From JBOGGN01 sp050744165 (GTDB lineage: Bacteria > Actinomycetota > Acidimicrobiia > Acidimicrobiales > Palsa-688), in assembly GCA_050744165.1 (NCBI GenBank), contig JBOGGN010000325.1, positions 1 to 14,430 of the forward strand: a stretch of 14,430 bases of DNA. The letters are read 5' to 3'. How positions within the stretch are numbered: the stretch's first letter is position 1; the number at the start of each line of letters is the position of its first letter. This document shows, in pieces, positions 7,237-13,833 of this stretch. Under the pieces are notes generated by a model that had not been told where the DNA came from, searched no databases, and saw only the letters and a list, made by a program, of their open reading frames with translations. The position numbers were made by a program, and so were the translations under genes.

Positions 7237-8652
7237 TCACCCGCCGCTACGGACGCGCTGCATCAGCTGGGTCGCCTGGTCGTAGACCTGGCGGCGTTCG
7301 GCCATCAGCCGGGAGATCTTGTCCACCGCGTGGATGACCGTGGTGTGGTCCCGCCCCCCGAACTCCCGGGCGATGGCGGGGTAGCTGAAGTCGGTCATGT
7401 CCCGCATCACGTACATGCTGATCTGGCGGGCGTTGACGAGGGGTCGGCGCCTGCTGGTCCCCTTCAACTCGTCGATGGTGAAACCGAAGGTGGCGGCGGT
7501 CGCTTCCAGGATGACCTTGGCGGTGATCTCCCGGGGCTTGTCGGCGGCCAGCACGTCGGCCAGGATCGTCTCCGCCGCTTCGAGGGTGAGCGGCTCCCGG
7601 TTGAGGCTGGCCCAGGCGCACACGCGGATGAGGCTGCCCTCGAGCTCTCGGATGTTGGTGCGGATGTGGGTGGCGATCAGGTCGAGCACTTCGTCGGGGA
7701 CCCGAGGCCGCTCGCCGGCGGCCTTCTTTCGCAGGATCGCCAGGCGAGTCTCGAGCTCGGGGGGCTGGATGTCGGTGGTGAGGCCAGATTCGAACCGGCT
7801 GCGCATGCGGTCGTCGAGGGTGGCGATACTGCGGGGCGGCCGGTCCGAGGTGAGGACGATCTGTTTGCCCGACTCGTGCAGGGTGTTGAACGTGTGGAAG
7901 AACTCCTCCTGCAGAGACTCCTTGTTTTCCATGAATTGAATGTCGTCGACCAGCAGGACGTCGCAGGCGCGATAGCGCCGCTTGAATTCCATACCGCTGT
8001 TGCTGCGAATGCTGTCCACGAATTCATTCATGAACTTTTCTGTCGACACGTACCGAACAAGAAAGCTGGGAAATTGCTCGCGCACATAGTTGCCGATCGC
8101 GTGCAGGAGGTGCGTCTTTCCCAATCCGGAATCGCCGTAGACGAAGAGCGGGTTGAACTCAGTTGCCGGGGACTCCGCGACCCGCTGGGCGGCGGCGTGG
8201 GCGAAGCGGTTGGAGTCGCCGATGACGAACGCGTCGAAGCAGTAGCGGTCGTTCAGAACGTCTCCCCGGGCTGACACCGCCTCACCGGGATCGCCCCCCG
8301 AATCGGCAGGTACCCTCCGGCCGGCGCGCGGCCCCGCCACGTTGCTCCGATCCCCTCCGAGCCGGGGTGCCAGCGGCTCGTCGCTGGCGTCGGCCACGGG
8401 CATGGAACGGCGAATGAGCAGCGTAACGGCTACGTCGTGGCCGCTTACCTCGTGGACAGCATCCTCGATGAGTGGTCGGTACTTGTGCTCCAGCTTGTCC
8501 CGCACCTGCGAGCTGAGGGTGGTCAGGACCAGCTCCGAGCCGTCGAACGACTTGGCCTCCACGCTGTCGAAGTTGGCCATCCAGGTGGCATCTGAGACTT
8601 GCTCCCGGAGAAGGTCAGAGCACAGTTTCCACAACTCGTCTGGGTCCAACAC
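7237..8652 (-). CDS. dnaA: Chromosomal replication initiator DnaA
   Basis: AAA+ initiator that binds DnaA boxes, melts oriC and recruits the helicase. 471 aa from GTG at 8652. Domain I is residues 3-80 (DPDELWKLCSDLLREQVSDATW...), with a short disordered domain II to about 130. The AAA+ domain has Walker A GDSGLGKT (173-180), Walker B LLVDDIQF (233-240) and RMRSRF (282-287). Domain IV carries the DNA-binding signature GGRDHTTV (432-439). The frame stays open far upstream, but this start begins right at domain I, has GGGGAGG 12 nt before it, and leaves a DnaA-box cluster non-coding; GTG at 8688 is the main alternative. The box cluster suggests autoregulation. Confidence 0.95.
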   Translation of the reverse strand: MLDPDELWKLCSDLLREQVSDATWMANFDSVEAKSFDGSELVLTTLSSQVRDKLEHKYRPLIEDAVHEVSGHDVAVTLLIRRSMPVADASDEPLAPRLGGDRSNVAGPRAGRRVPADSGGDPGEAVSARGDVLNDRYCFDAFVIGDSNRFAHAAAQRVAESPATEFNPLFVYGDSGLGKTHLLHAIGNYVREQFPSFLVRYVSTEKFMNEFVDSIRSNSGMEFKRRYRACDVLLVDDIQFMENKESLQEEFFHTFNTLHESGKQIVLTSDRPPRSIATLDDRMRSRFESGLTTDIQPPELETRLAILRKKAAGERPRVPDEVLDLIATHIRTNIRELEGSLIRVCAWASLNREPLTLEAAETILADVLAADKPREITAKVILEATAATFGFTIDELKGTSRRRPLVNARQISMYVMRDMTDFSYPAIAREFGGRDHTTVIHAVDKISRLMAERRQVYDQATQLMQRVRSGG

Positions 8653-8680
8653 GTATGGGTTGCGCCTCCCCGTGATCTCG

Positions 8681-8712
8681 TTTTCCACAAAGTCATCCAC
8701 AGTTGTGGAGAA
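8681..8712. promoter_or_regulatory. DnaA-box cluster upstream of dnaA
   Basis: Three boxes lie within 32 bp: TTTTCCACA (8681-8689, plus), TCATCCACA (8693-8701, plus) and TTCTCCACA (8704-8712, minus). Each matches TTATCCACA at eight of nine positions or, for the last two, differs only in positions 2-3. The second and third face each other across 2 bp as CCACA-GT-TGTGG. They sit 29-60 nt before the dnaA GTG, where bound DnaA could repress its own gene or form a second origin sub-region. Confidence 0.7.
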
Positions 8713-8873
8713 CTCGGCCGAGCACGACAACAGAGAGGCCTTGGTTGGCCCCCCGCTTGCCCCCGGGGAAGGAAGCCGAATCTCCTGCGCCGGGGAGGTC
8801 AAGTTCCGAGGCGTTCCGATGACGGTAGCACCATCGTCGCCTCGCCGGAACAGTGAACTTCGACGCGCGAGAT

Positions 8874-9026
8874 TCACCGCCGGTCTCGAAGATGCATGAC
8901 ATACGTGATCGCGAGCACCGCAAGTACCGCGACCAGCGTGATTACCGCCAAGGTGATGACGACCGGCCCAGCAGAGACGGTTTGGCGGGTGAGAGGAACT
9001 CGGGCCGAGGGTAGAAGCCTCAGCAT
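8874..9026 (-). CDS. Small single-TM membrane protein candidate (50 aa)
   Basis: Not a recognised family. The 50-codon ORF starts at ATG 9026, with AGGA about 9 nt upstream, and ends at TGA 8874-8876. The product has a basic N-terminus (LRLLPSARVPLTRQT), one hydrophobic segment of about 24 residues (PVVITLAVITLVAVLAVLAI), and a basic tail (HLRDRR), a plausible short bitopic protein. It lies in the gap between dnaA and the divergent lipoprotein gene, same strand as dnaA. Third-position GC is lower than in neighbours, so coding status is uncertain. Confidence 0.4.
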   Translation of the reverse strand: MLRLLPSARVPLTRQTVSAGPVVITLAVITLVAVLAVLAITYVMHLRDRR

Positions 9027-9043
9027 GGACGGTGTTCCTGCGG

Positions 9044-9067
9044 CTGGTCCGGCGACAACAGGACCAG
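9044..9067. promoter_or_regulatory. Perfect inverted repeat, operator-like
   Basis: CTGGTCC (9044-9050) and GGACCAG (9061-9067) form perfect 7-bp arms around a 10-nt spacer. The site is between divergent starts at 9026 and 9163. No T run follows on either strand, so an operator fits better than a terminator. The binding protein is unknown. Confidence 0.4.
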
Positions 9068-9090
9068 GATAGGCTTCTCCGGGCCTCCCA

Positions 9091-9119
9091 TGGAAGGGGT
9101 GCCCGAAACGCCCTATGCT
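9091..9119 (+). promoter_or_regulatory. Weak candidate promoter for lipoprotein gene
   Basis: TATGCT (9114-9119, four of six to TATAAT) lies 17 bp after TGGAAG (9091-9096, three of six to TTGACA), 44 nt before the ATG at 9163. The match is weak and could be chance. Confidence 0.25.
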
Positions 9120-9123
9120 TCCG

Positions 9124-9139
9124 GCTGGTCAGCTGGTCA
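9124..9139 (+). repeat. Tandem GCTGGTCA x2 in lipoprotein leader
   Basis: Two perfect, adjacent 8-bp copies of GCTGGTCA lie just downstream of the -10-like hexamer and before the ribosome binding site. The heptamer GCTGGTC also occurs at 9043-9049 and 9174-9180. They could be a regulator site. Confidence 0.4.
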
Positions 9140-9162
9140 AAGGGGGACTTGAGGAGGCAGGG

Positions 9163-9933
9163 ATGACCGACAAGCTGGTCCGGTGGCGTCGTCATGTTCC
9201 ACGATCTGGCCTCCGAGTGCTGTCGTGGCCCATGGCCGTGGTGGTCGTCTTGGCGATGGCGGCCGGGTGCGGATCCAGCTCCCCGAAGACGACGGGGACC
9301 ACCGCTGCTGGCACCTCGGCCACCACCGGATCGTCGGAGACGACCGGATCGTCCGGGACGACCGGTAGCGGGACCAACGAGTCGCTCGGGTCGCTCGCCC
9401 AGGAGATCCAAGGCGGCGCCCACACCGTGTTCAAGGCCGTTTACACCTACAGCGGCTCCGGCAGTTCGGGCATGACGGTCACCATCGAGCAGGACCCGCC
9501 GAAGAGCGTGTTCAAGGCCAGCGGCGGCGAGGTGCTGGCGACCGGGTCGACGACGTACTACTGCTCGCTCACCGGAACCGCCACGTGCGTGAGCACGGGC
9601 AGCACGGGTGGCGTGAACCCGCTGGCCGCGATCACGCAGCTCTTCAGCCCGACCGCCGCCCTCAACGCCATCCAAGAGGCGGAGTCCGAGGCCGCGGCCC
9701 ACACCGCGGGGTTTAGCCAGTCCTTTTCCACCCAGAGTTTCGGCGGCTTGAGCGCCGACTGCGTCACCTTGACGTCGGCGAGCCAGACCGGGAAGTACTG
9801 CGTGACGAAGAGCGGCATCCTGGCGTACGAAGGGACGTCGACGGCCAGCTTCCAGCTGACGAGCTACACCAGCAACCCCTCGCCGAGCGACTTCGCCCTG
9901 CCGGCCGGGGCGACGGTGCAGAGCGTCCCTTAA
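9163..9933 (+). CDS. Secreted lipoprotein of unknown function
   Basis: 256 aa. The signal peptide has a basic N-region (MTDKLVRWRRHVPRSGLR), a hydrophobic core (PMAVVVVLAMAAG) and a lipobox AAGC with Cys36 as the lipidation site (Ala at -3 is tolerated but not ideal). A Thr/Ser/Gly-rich linker of about 40 residues follows, then a beta-rich domain ending in DFALPAGATVQSVP. Four later cysteines occur as two local pairs (CSLTGTATC and DCVTL...YC), suggesting two disulfides. Chosen ATG has AGGAGG 5 nt upstream; an ATG at 9115 in frame lacks this and would spoil the signal peptide. The C-terminal style recalls LolA/LppX-like actinobacterial lipoproteins, but this is only an impression. Likely anchored outside the membrane. 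Confidence 0.85.
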   Translation: MTDKLVRWRRHVPRSGLRVLSWPMAVVVVLAMAAGCGSSSPKTTGTTAAGTSATTGSSETTGSSGTTGSGTNESLGSLAQEIQGGAHTVFKAVYTYSGSGSSGMTVTIEQDPPKSVFKASGGEVLATGSTTYYCSLTGTATCVSTGSTGGVNPLAAITQLFSPTAALNAIQEAESEAAAHTAGFSQSFSTQSFGGLSADCVTLTSASQTGKYCVTKSGILAYEGTSTASFQLTSYTSNPSPSDFALPAGATVQSVP

Positions 9934-9944
9934 ACCCACCTGGG

Positions 9945-9970
9945 AAAAAGGGGAGACCTCGCCGTCTCCC
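9945..9970 (-). terminator. Hairpin with T-tract on minus strand
   Basis: GGGAGAC (9951-9957) and GTCTCCC (9964-9970) form a perfect 7-bp stem with a 6-nt loop. On the minus strand the stem is followed by C then TTTTT, the form of an intrinsic terminator. Both flanking genes are on the plus strand, where the hairpin has no U tract, so it may act on antisense transcription or as a U-less plus-strand terminator. Confidence 0.45.
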
Positions 9971-10014
9971 GCCGTCGGTCCCTTCCCGACGACTTCGGTC
10001 TTCGGGCACCATCA

Positions 10015-10911
10015 ATGCCGGTGCAACCGACGATGGCGATCGTGGCCTGCCAGGCCTGGCCCAACCTGAACGACGACTGGCCCGTGCTGGCCGCCGCGTT
10101 GACCAGGCGCGGCGTTGATGCCCGGGTCGAGGTGTGGACCGATGATGCCGTCGACTGGGATTCCTACGACCTGGTGGTCGTTCGGGGGACGTGGGACTAC
10201 GTCGAGCGGCTCTCGCAGTTCCGGAAGTGGGTTGGGCGGGTCGAGCCGGTTGGAGCCAAAGCCGGGGCGGGTGGGCGCCTCGTCAACCCGTCGCGGGCGA
10301 TCCTGTGGAACCTCGACAAACGCTACCTGGACGAGCTCGGAGCGGCCGGGGTCCCGGTGGTGACGACTGCTTGGGTCACCTCCGGCGACAACTGGCAGCC
10401 GCCCGCCGGCGAGTACGTCGTCAAGCCGGCGGTGTCCCTCGGCAGCCTCGAAACCGCCCGTTACCGCCCGGGCGAGGAGGCCGACGCCTCGGGGCACGTG
10501 GCCCGGCTGCTCGGCGCCAACCACGTTGTGATGGTTCAGCCGTTCTACGCGTCGGTCGACGACGAGGGCGAGGCTTCGCTCGTCTACCTCGGCGGACGAT
10601 TCAGCCACGCCATGCGCAAGGCGCCTCTACTGGAGCGAGGGGCGGGCGTCCGCGATGACCTCGGTCCCCGCCAGCGGGTGACGCCCCTGGCGGTCGCCGC
10701 AGAGCACCGGCGCGTGGCCGATCCCGCCGTCGCCGCCTGTGAAGACCGGACCGGGCCCCTCGCCTACGCCCGTGTCGACCTGTTCCGAGATGACGAGGGG
10801 CGGTGGCTCGTCAACGAGGTGGAGCTGATCGAGCCGTGGTTGTTTCTGGCCTACGCCGAGGGGGCCGCCGACCGCTTTGCCGACGTCCTGGTCTCGTTGC
10901 TTCCATCCTGA
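10015..10911 (+). CDS. ATP-grasp enzyme, DcsG/glutathione-synthetase-like
   Basis: 298 aa. The N-terminal half has an alpha/beta pre-ATP-grasp region (MAIVACQAWPNLNDDWPVLAAAL, YDLVVVRGTWDYVERLSQF) and LVNPSRAILWNLDKRYLDELGAAGVPVV, closely resembling the family of DcsG (O-ureido-serine cyclo-ligase of cycloserine synthesis). The ATP-grasp fold is supported by the lysine in EYVVKPAVSLGS, the QPFYASVDDEGEASLVYLGG strand, and the metal-binding end ARVDLFRDDEGRWLVNEVELIEPWLFL with its Glu/Asn residues. It should join a carboxylate and an amine using ATP. No cycloserine genes are nearby, so the substrate is unknown. No clear Shine-Dalgarno; ATG at 10033 (Met7) is a possible start that matches family N-termini. 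Confidence 0.85.
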   Translation: MPVQPTMAIVACQAWPNLNDDWPVLAAALTRRGVDARVEVWTDDAVDWDSYDLVVVRGTWDYVERLSQFRKWVGRVEPVGAKAGAGGRLVNPSRAILWNLDKRYLDELGAAGVPVVTTAWVTSGDNWQPPAGEYVVKPAVSLGSLETARYRPGEEADASGHVARLLGANHVVMVQPFYASVDDEGEASLVYLGGRFSHAMRKAPLLERGAGVRDDLGPRQRVTPLAVAAEHRRVADPAVAACEDRTGPLAYARVDLFRDDEGRWLVNEVELIEPWLFLAYAEGAADRFADVLVSLLPS

Positions 10912-10944
10912 GGCGGGCCGGTTCCCGACCGGGGCGCCGCCGGC

Positions 10945-11039
10945 GTGGTGGCCGGAGCGACTCAGCCCTGGGCGAGCTGCTGGCGAAGGCCGCTGTGGTG
11001 GCCGGAGCGACTCAGCCCCGGGCGAGCTGCTGGCGAAGG
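10945..11039. repeat. 50-bp-period tandem duplication at a gene 3' end
   Basis: A 45-bp segment at 10945-10989 recurs at 10995-11039 with one mismatch (T versus C at 10969/11019). The second copy contains the last codons and stop of the coiled-coil gene at 11012-11305; the first lies beyond that stop. This looks like a recent short tandem duplication of the gene's tail. Confidence 0.85.
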
Positions 11040-11305
11040 ACTTCGGCCCGTGCCTCGAAGCGCTGGATCAGATCCTGGTGGGTTTCGAGGCTGACGAGCA
11101 GGTTGGCCCGGTCCTCGAACTCCCCCGGATCTGTCGCCGGGTCGCCGATCTGCTCCCGCAGCTCGTCAGCTTCCTGGCGTAAGGCGACAAGCTCGGATTC
11201 GATGAGCTGCAACTCGTGGGCGGGGTCGGTGACGTCCTCGGCGCCGGCGCCGGCCCCGGTGTCGGTGTCGGCGTTGGGACTGGGATCGGGTGATGGCTCG
11301 GGCAT
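11012..11305 (-). CDS. Small coiled-coil protein, unknown function
   Basis: 97 aa from ATG 11305; the frame is open to 11389, but that extra part lacks coding character. The first 30 residues are Pro/Asp/Ala-rich (MPEPSPDPSPNADTDTGAGAG). The rest is Leu/Glu/Gln-rich with heptad spacing (ELQLIESELVALRQEADELREQI, then VSLETHQDLIQRFEARAEVLRQQL), predicting a helical hairpin or coiled coil. Codons are strongly GC-ending, supporting real coding. No signal or membrane segment and no clear Shine-Dalgarno. It is divergent from the DUF2510 membrane gene and convergent with the ATP-grasp gene. Confidence 0.7.
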   Translation of the reverse strand: MPEPSPDPSPNADTDTGAGAGAEDVTDPAHELQLIESELVALRQEADELREQIGDPATDPGEFEDRANLLVSLETHQDLIQRFEARAEVLRQQLARG

Positions 11306-11362
11306 GGCGCCATTCTGCCGGTCGGCGGTGTTCCAACATTCAGGCGGCGGGTCGCGCTTCAG

Positions 11363-12070
11363 TTGTCGGCTCCTTCGGCCGAAGCTCATGAGGTGAGGGA
11401 GCGCGCGCTTGGTCCTTCGCGGCTAGCGGCCATCATCGTCATCGCCATCGGTGCCGCTCTCGCCCTGCCAGGCGGAGTTGTTATCGCGGTGCGAACGATC
11501 GGGGAGGTCTCCGCCAAGGCGATGGCCACGCCGGGTGTGAGCGAGCGCCAACTTGGCTCGGGCAGGTGGTTCATCTATCAGCGAACGGGTACCACCACGG
11601 GCGGCGGCGGCTTCACAATCACTCACAACAATCCGCCGACCCTCCAGCCCTCAGATGTTGTCGTCGGGTCCGCCGACGGCAGCCGCCTCGCGGTGAGCTA
11701 CGTCACCGTGAACGAGACACTGACCCAGAACGGTCGCATTTACACCGCCGTGGTCCAGTTCGACGTCCCGTCGGCCGGTCTCTACCGAGTTCAGGTCGCC
11801 ACGCCGAACTCCTCGGTGATTGTGAATCGTTCCCTCGGCTACACCTTCGGCGGCCTGGTCGGCTTCATCGCGGTGACGCTGGTCGGCGGCCTGGTCCTCC
11901 TGGCCGGCATCATCCTTTTGATTGTGGGCGTCGTGCGGCGCAGCGGCGCCGAGGCGGTCCGAGGTGGGCAGCGGGCCTGGAACCCAACACCAGCCGGGTT
12001 CTACCCGGACCAACAATCCGGTCGGATGCGGTGGTGGGACGGCAGCCGCTGGACGGATCACCAGCGATGA
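11363..12070 (+). CDS. Two-TM protein with C-terminal DUF2510 domain
   Basis: 235 aa from TTG 11363; GTG at 11393 (codon 11) is an equally possible start, and neither has a Shine-Dalgarno. TM1 covers about residues 21-44, followed by a 110-residue, Thr/Val/Ser-rich, probably extracytoplasmic beta domain. TM2 spans about 162-191, then a basic VVRR stop-transfer. The tail PAGFYPDQQSGRMRWWDGSRWTDH (210 onward) is a DUF2510 domain, common at the ends of actinobacterial membrane proteins and of unknown role. With two TMs both termini would be cytoplasmic. It is followed by a second DUF2510 gene 74 bp downstream, possibly an operon. Confidence 0.8.
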   Translation: MSAPSAEAHEVRERALGPSRLAAIIVIAIGAALALPGGVVIAVRTIGEVSAKAMATPGVSERQLGSGRWFIYQRTGTTTGGGGFTITHNNPPTLQPSDVVVGSADGSRLAVSYVTVNETLTQNGRIYTAVVQFDVPSAGLYRVQVATPNSSVIVNRSLGYTFGGLVGFIAVTLVGGLVLLAGIILLIVGVVRRSGAEAVRGGQRAWNPTPAGFYPDQQSGRMRWWDGSRWTDHQR

Positions 12071-12144
12071 CGCCCCTGGACCTCCGATCTTCCGCCTCTG
12101 GCTTCAAGCCGCCTCGGCGGGCGGCGGATGGCTAGCCTTGCCTG

Positions 12145-12987
12145 ATGGCGAACACGCCGCCGGGGTCGGCGATCCAGGTGAAGACCAGGTACCGGCCGCT
12201 GGCGTTCATCCTTGGCCTCTGTCACCCGCGCTTGACGTTGGACGGAGGTACGTCCGCCGTCGGCAACTGGGGGGAAACGCACATTCCGGTCATGCCGGGT
12301 CGGCACACGGTGCGCTGCTCGTTCCGGTACCTGTACCTGAGCGAGGCGGGAGACTCCTCCGTCACCGTCGACGTGGCGCCGGGGCAAGTTGTTGCCGTCA
12401 CCTACGTGGCGCCGTGGTTGGTATTCCTCGCTGGCAAGTGGAGTGTGGGCGAGGGTGCCTCTGCCGTCGGGACCGGAGCGAGCACGACGTCCGGCGTAGG
12501 CGCCGCTGGCCCCTATGCAGGCACGGCGTCGCCTTACTCGTCTAATCCGGGGGTGCCGCCGACCTACTCGTCCAATCCGGGTGCCGCGTCGCCCTACTCG
12601 TCTAATCCAGCGACGGCGTCGGCCTACGGTTCGACGCCCGGCCTGGGGGCGCCTTCTCCAGGTATCGGCGCGACTCCCGGCGTAGCACCCTACGGCGCCA
12701 CGCCCGGGGTGGGGGTGCCCGACGCCTCGAATCAGAGCCCCCCGGCGCAAGCACCGAGCGGGCTCGTCGGCGGCTCAAGTGGGTCCCGGGAGACGGTCGT
12801 GTTTGCGCCCGGGCCATACCAAGAGCCCCGTCCCTTAGCGCCGACCGAGCCACCAACGGTTACGTCCGCGGCGCCCGCTGGATGGCTTCCCGACCCGCGT
12901 GGTCACCACCAGCTGCGTTATTGGGACGGGGGGGCCTGGACCGAACACGTTTCCGACAGTGGCGTGACCGGCGTCGACCCCCTCTAG
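12145..12987 (+). CDS. Soluble DUF2510 protein with Pro/Ser repeat linker
   Basis: 280 aa in three parts. Residues 10-100 form a compact beta-rich domain (VKTRYRPLAFILGLCHPRLTL, VMPGRHTVRCSFRYLYLS, VDVAPGQVVAVTYVAPW), of a type seen beside DUF2510 but not named here. Residues 105-240 are a Gly/Pro/Ser/Tyr-rich linker with a 10-residue repeat (YSSNPGxxxP). The C-terminal DUF2510 domain starts at 244 (PAGWLPDPRGHHQLRYWDGGAWTEH). There is no TM segment or signal peptide. ATG at 12145 lacks an obvious Shine-Dalgarno. Same strand as the preceding DUF2510 membrane gene. Confidence 0.8.
   Translation: MANTPPGSAIQVKTRYRPLAFILGLCHPRLTLDGGTSAVGNWGETHIPVMPGRHTVRCSFRYLYLSEAGDSSVTVDVAPGQVVAVTYVAPWLVFLAGKWSVGEGASAVGTGASTTSGVGAAGPYAGTASPYSSNPGVPPTYSSNPGAASPYSSNPATASAYGSTPGLGAPSPGIGATPGVAPYGATPGVGVPDASNQSPPAQAPSGLVGGSSGSRETVVFAPGPYQEPRPLAPTEPPTVTSAAPAGWLPDPRGHHQLRYWDGGAWTEHVSDSGVTGVDPL
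12535..12654 (+). repeat. Four tandem 30-bp units in DUF2510 linker
   Basis: Codons 131-170 give four 10-residue units: YSSNPGVPPT, YSSNPGAASP, YSSNPATASA, YGSTPGLGAP. The DNA units start TACTCGTC[T/C]AATCC in the first three; the fourth is diverged. A partial unit (YAGTASP) precedes them. Unit number may vary between strains. Confidence 0.8.
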
Positions 12988-12988
12988 G

Positions 12989-13018
12989 TCCCCCTTTCCG
13001 GCGCCGAGCACTGGGGGA
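12989..13018. terminator. Possible hairpin between convergent genes
   Basis: TCCCCC (12989-12994) can pair with GGGGGA (13013-13018) just after the stop at 12987; an alternative is CCGAG (13004-13008) with CTCGG (13021-13025). No T tract follows. The site fits shared termination of the convergent genes, but the evidence is weak. Confidence 0.25.
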
Positions 13019-13032
13019 ACCTCGGCTAATCC

Positions 13033-13833
13033 CTACATGTTCTCCCCGCGGTACCGGCGAATCGTGGGCCCGATCCTGCATTCTGCGATATGACCCTGGG
13101 CCAGGCCGGCGTAGTTGTGCGTGTTGACGACGATCGAGCCGTCGGCCGGATTGGTCAGAAGGGGGCGCCCCACGATGCTTATCTCGATGGTATCCCGCAT
13201 CCCTTCTTCGAACTCGTCCTCAAGCTGGAGCACGACGGCACCCACGACCGGCGACATCTCGATCCATTGCTGCAGCGAACACTCCAAATAGAGCCGAAGC
13301 GTCACATGCTTCCCGGCGGCCAGCAACTTCTCTGAATGTCGCGGCAGGGCAGGGAACACCCGTGGTCCCGAGTCGTCAACGTGCACGCCAGGTATTCGTG
13401 ACTCATCGACGTGAAGCTGACCCGGCCCTCCGTCCAGGCTCACGATCCTGACCCGCCCGGTGCCCGCCCCCGAGTTCTCGATCACCAAGTCGACCAGGAC
13501 TGCGACCGGAAGGGCGTCATCGACCGGTCGATGGAAGCGTGCGTCTCGCCTGAGTTCGGTCCACACGTCGCCATCGCCACGAACGAACGCCTTCGTTGAC
13601 GGCTCTCTCAGGATGTCCATCTGGGGTGCCCGTTGGTCCACTCGGGAGCGGATTGCCTCACGCGCAAGCCGTGCTGACCAGTCGGCTTGGGCTTGGATCG
13701 CATCGAGGGTCTTCTCCGTCACCCGGACGTACCTTCTGGTGATCATCGCCAGGATTGCGGTGACCGCGACGATTCCGAGGGCGGAGAGGACGTTGAAGAA
13801 GGCGGCGATGTGGACGTTGGCGAGCAGCCCCAT
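13033..13833 (-). CDS. N-terminally membrane-anchored protein, unknown function
   Basis: 266 aa from ATG 13833. The frame is open to 14010, but the added N-terminus is Pro/Gly/Arg low-quality sequence and the chosen Met lies directly before the membrane segment. One TM at about 10-33 (AFFNVLSALGIVAVTAILAMI), then a basic stretch and an amphipathic helix (VRVTEKTLDAIQAQADWSARLAREAIRSRVDQRAPQ, 37-70). The remaining 200 residues form a beta-rich domain (LVDLVIENSGAGTGRVRIVSLDGGP, HVTLRLYLECSLQQWIEM). The layout is common among uncharacterised actinobacterial proteins; no catalytic motif was recognised. No clear Shine-Dalgarno. Convergent with the DUF2510 gene. Confidence 0.75.
   Translation of the reverse strand: MGLLANVHIAAFFNVLSALGIVAVTAILAMITRRYVRVTEKTLDAIQAQADWSARLAREAIRSRVDQRAPQMDILREPSTKAFVRGDGDVWTELRRDARFHRPVDDALPVAVLVDLVIENSGAGTGRVRIVSLDGGPGQLHVDESRIPGVHVDDSGPRVFPALPRHSEKLLAAGKHVTLRLYLECSLQQWIEMSPVVGAVVLQLEDEFEEGMRDTIEISIVGRPLLTNPADGSIVVNTHNYAGLAQGHIAECRIGPTIRRYRGENM

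Noticed and set aside
7060..8274. 404-codon plus-strand open frame
   Set aside because: It is antisense to dnaA and starts inside the predicted origin; no family features.
9114..9127. Resemblance to the E. coli lac promoter -10 region (TATGCTTCCGGCT)
   Set aside because: A short chance match; no lac -35, operator or vector sequence is nearby.
7237..9939. A 900-codon open frame containing DnaA with a long N-terminal extension
   Set aside because: The extension runs antisense to the lipoprotein gene, crosses the DnaA-box cluster, and has no known domain; DnaA domain I begins at the 8652 start.
12535..12654. Regular repeats considered as a CRISPR-like array
   Set aside because: The units are directly adjacent without spacers and lie in frame in a protein-coding linker.
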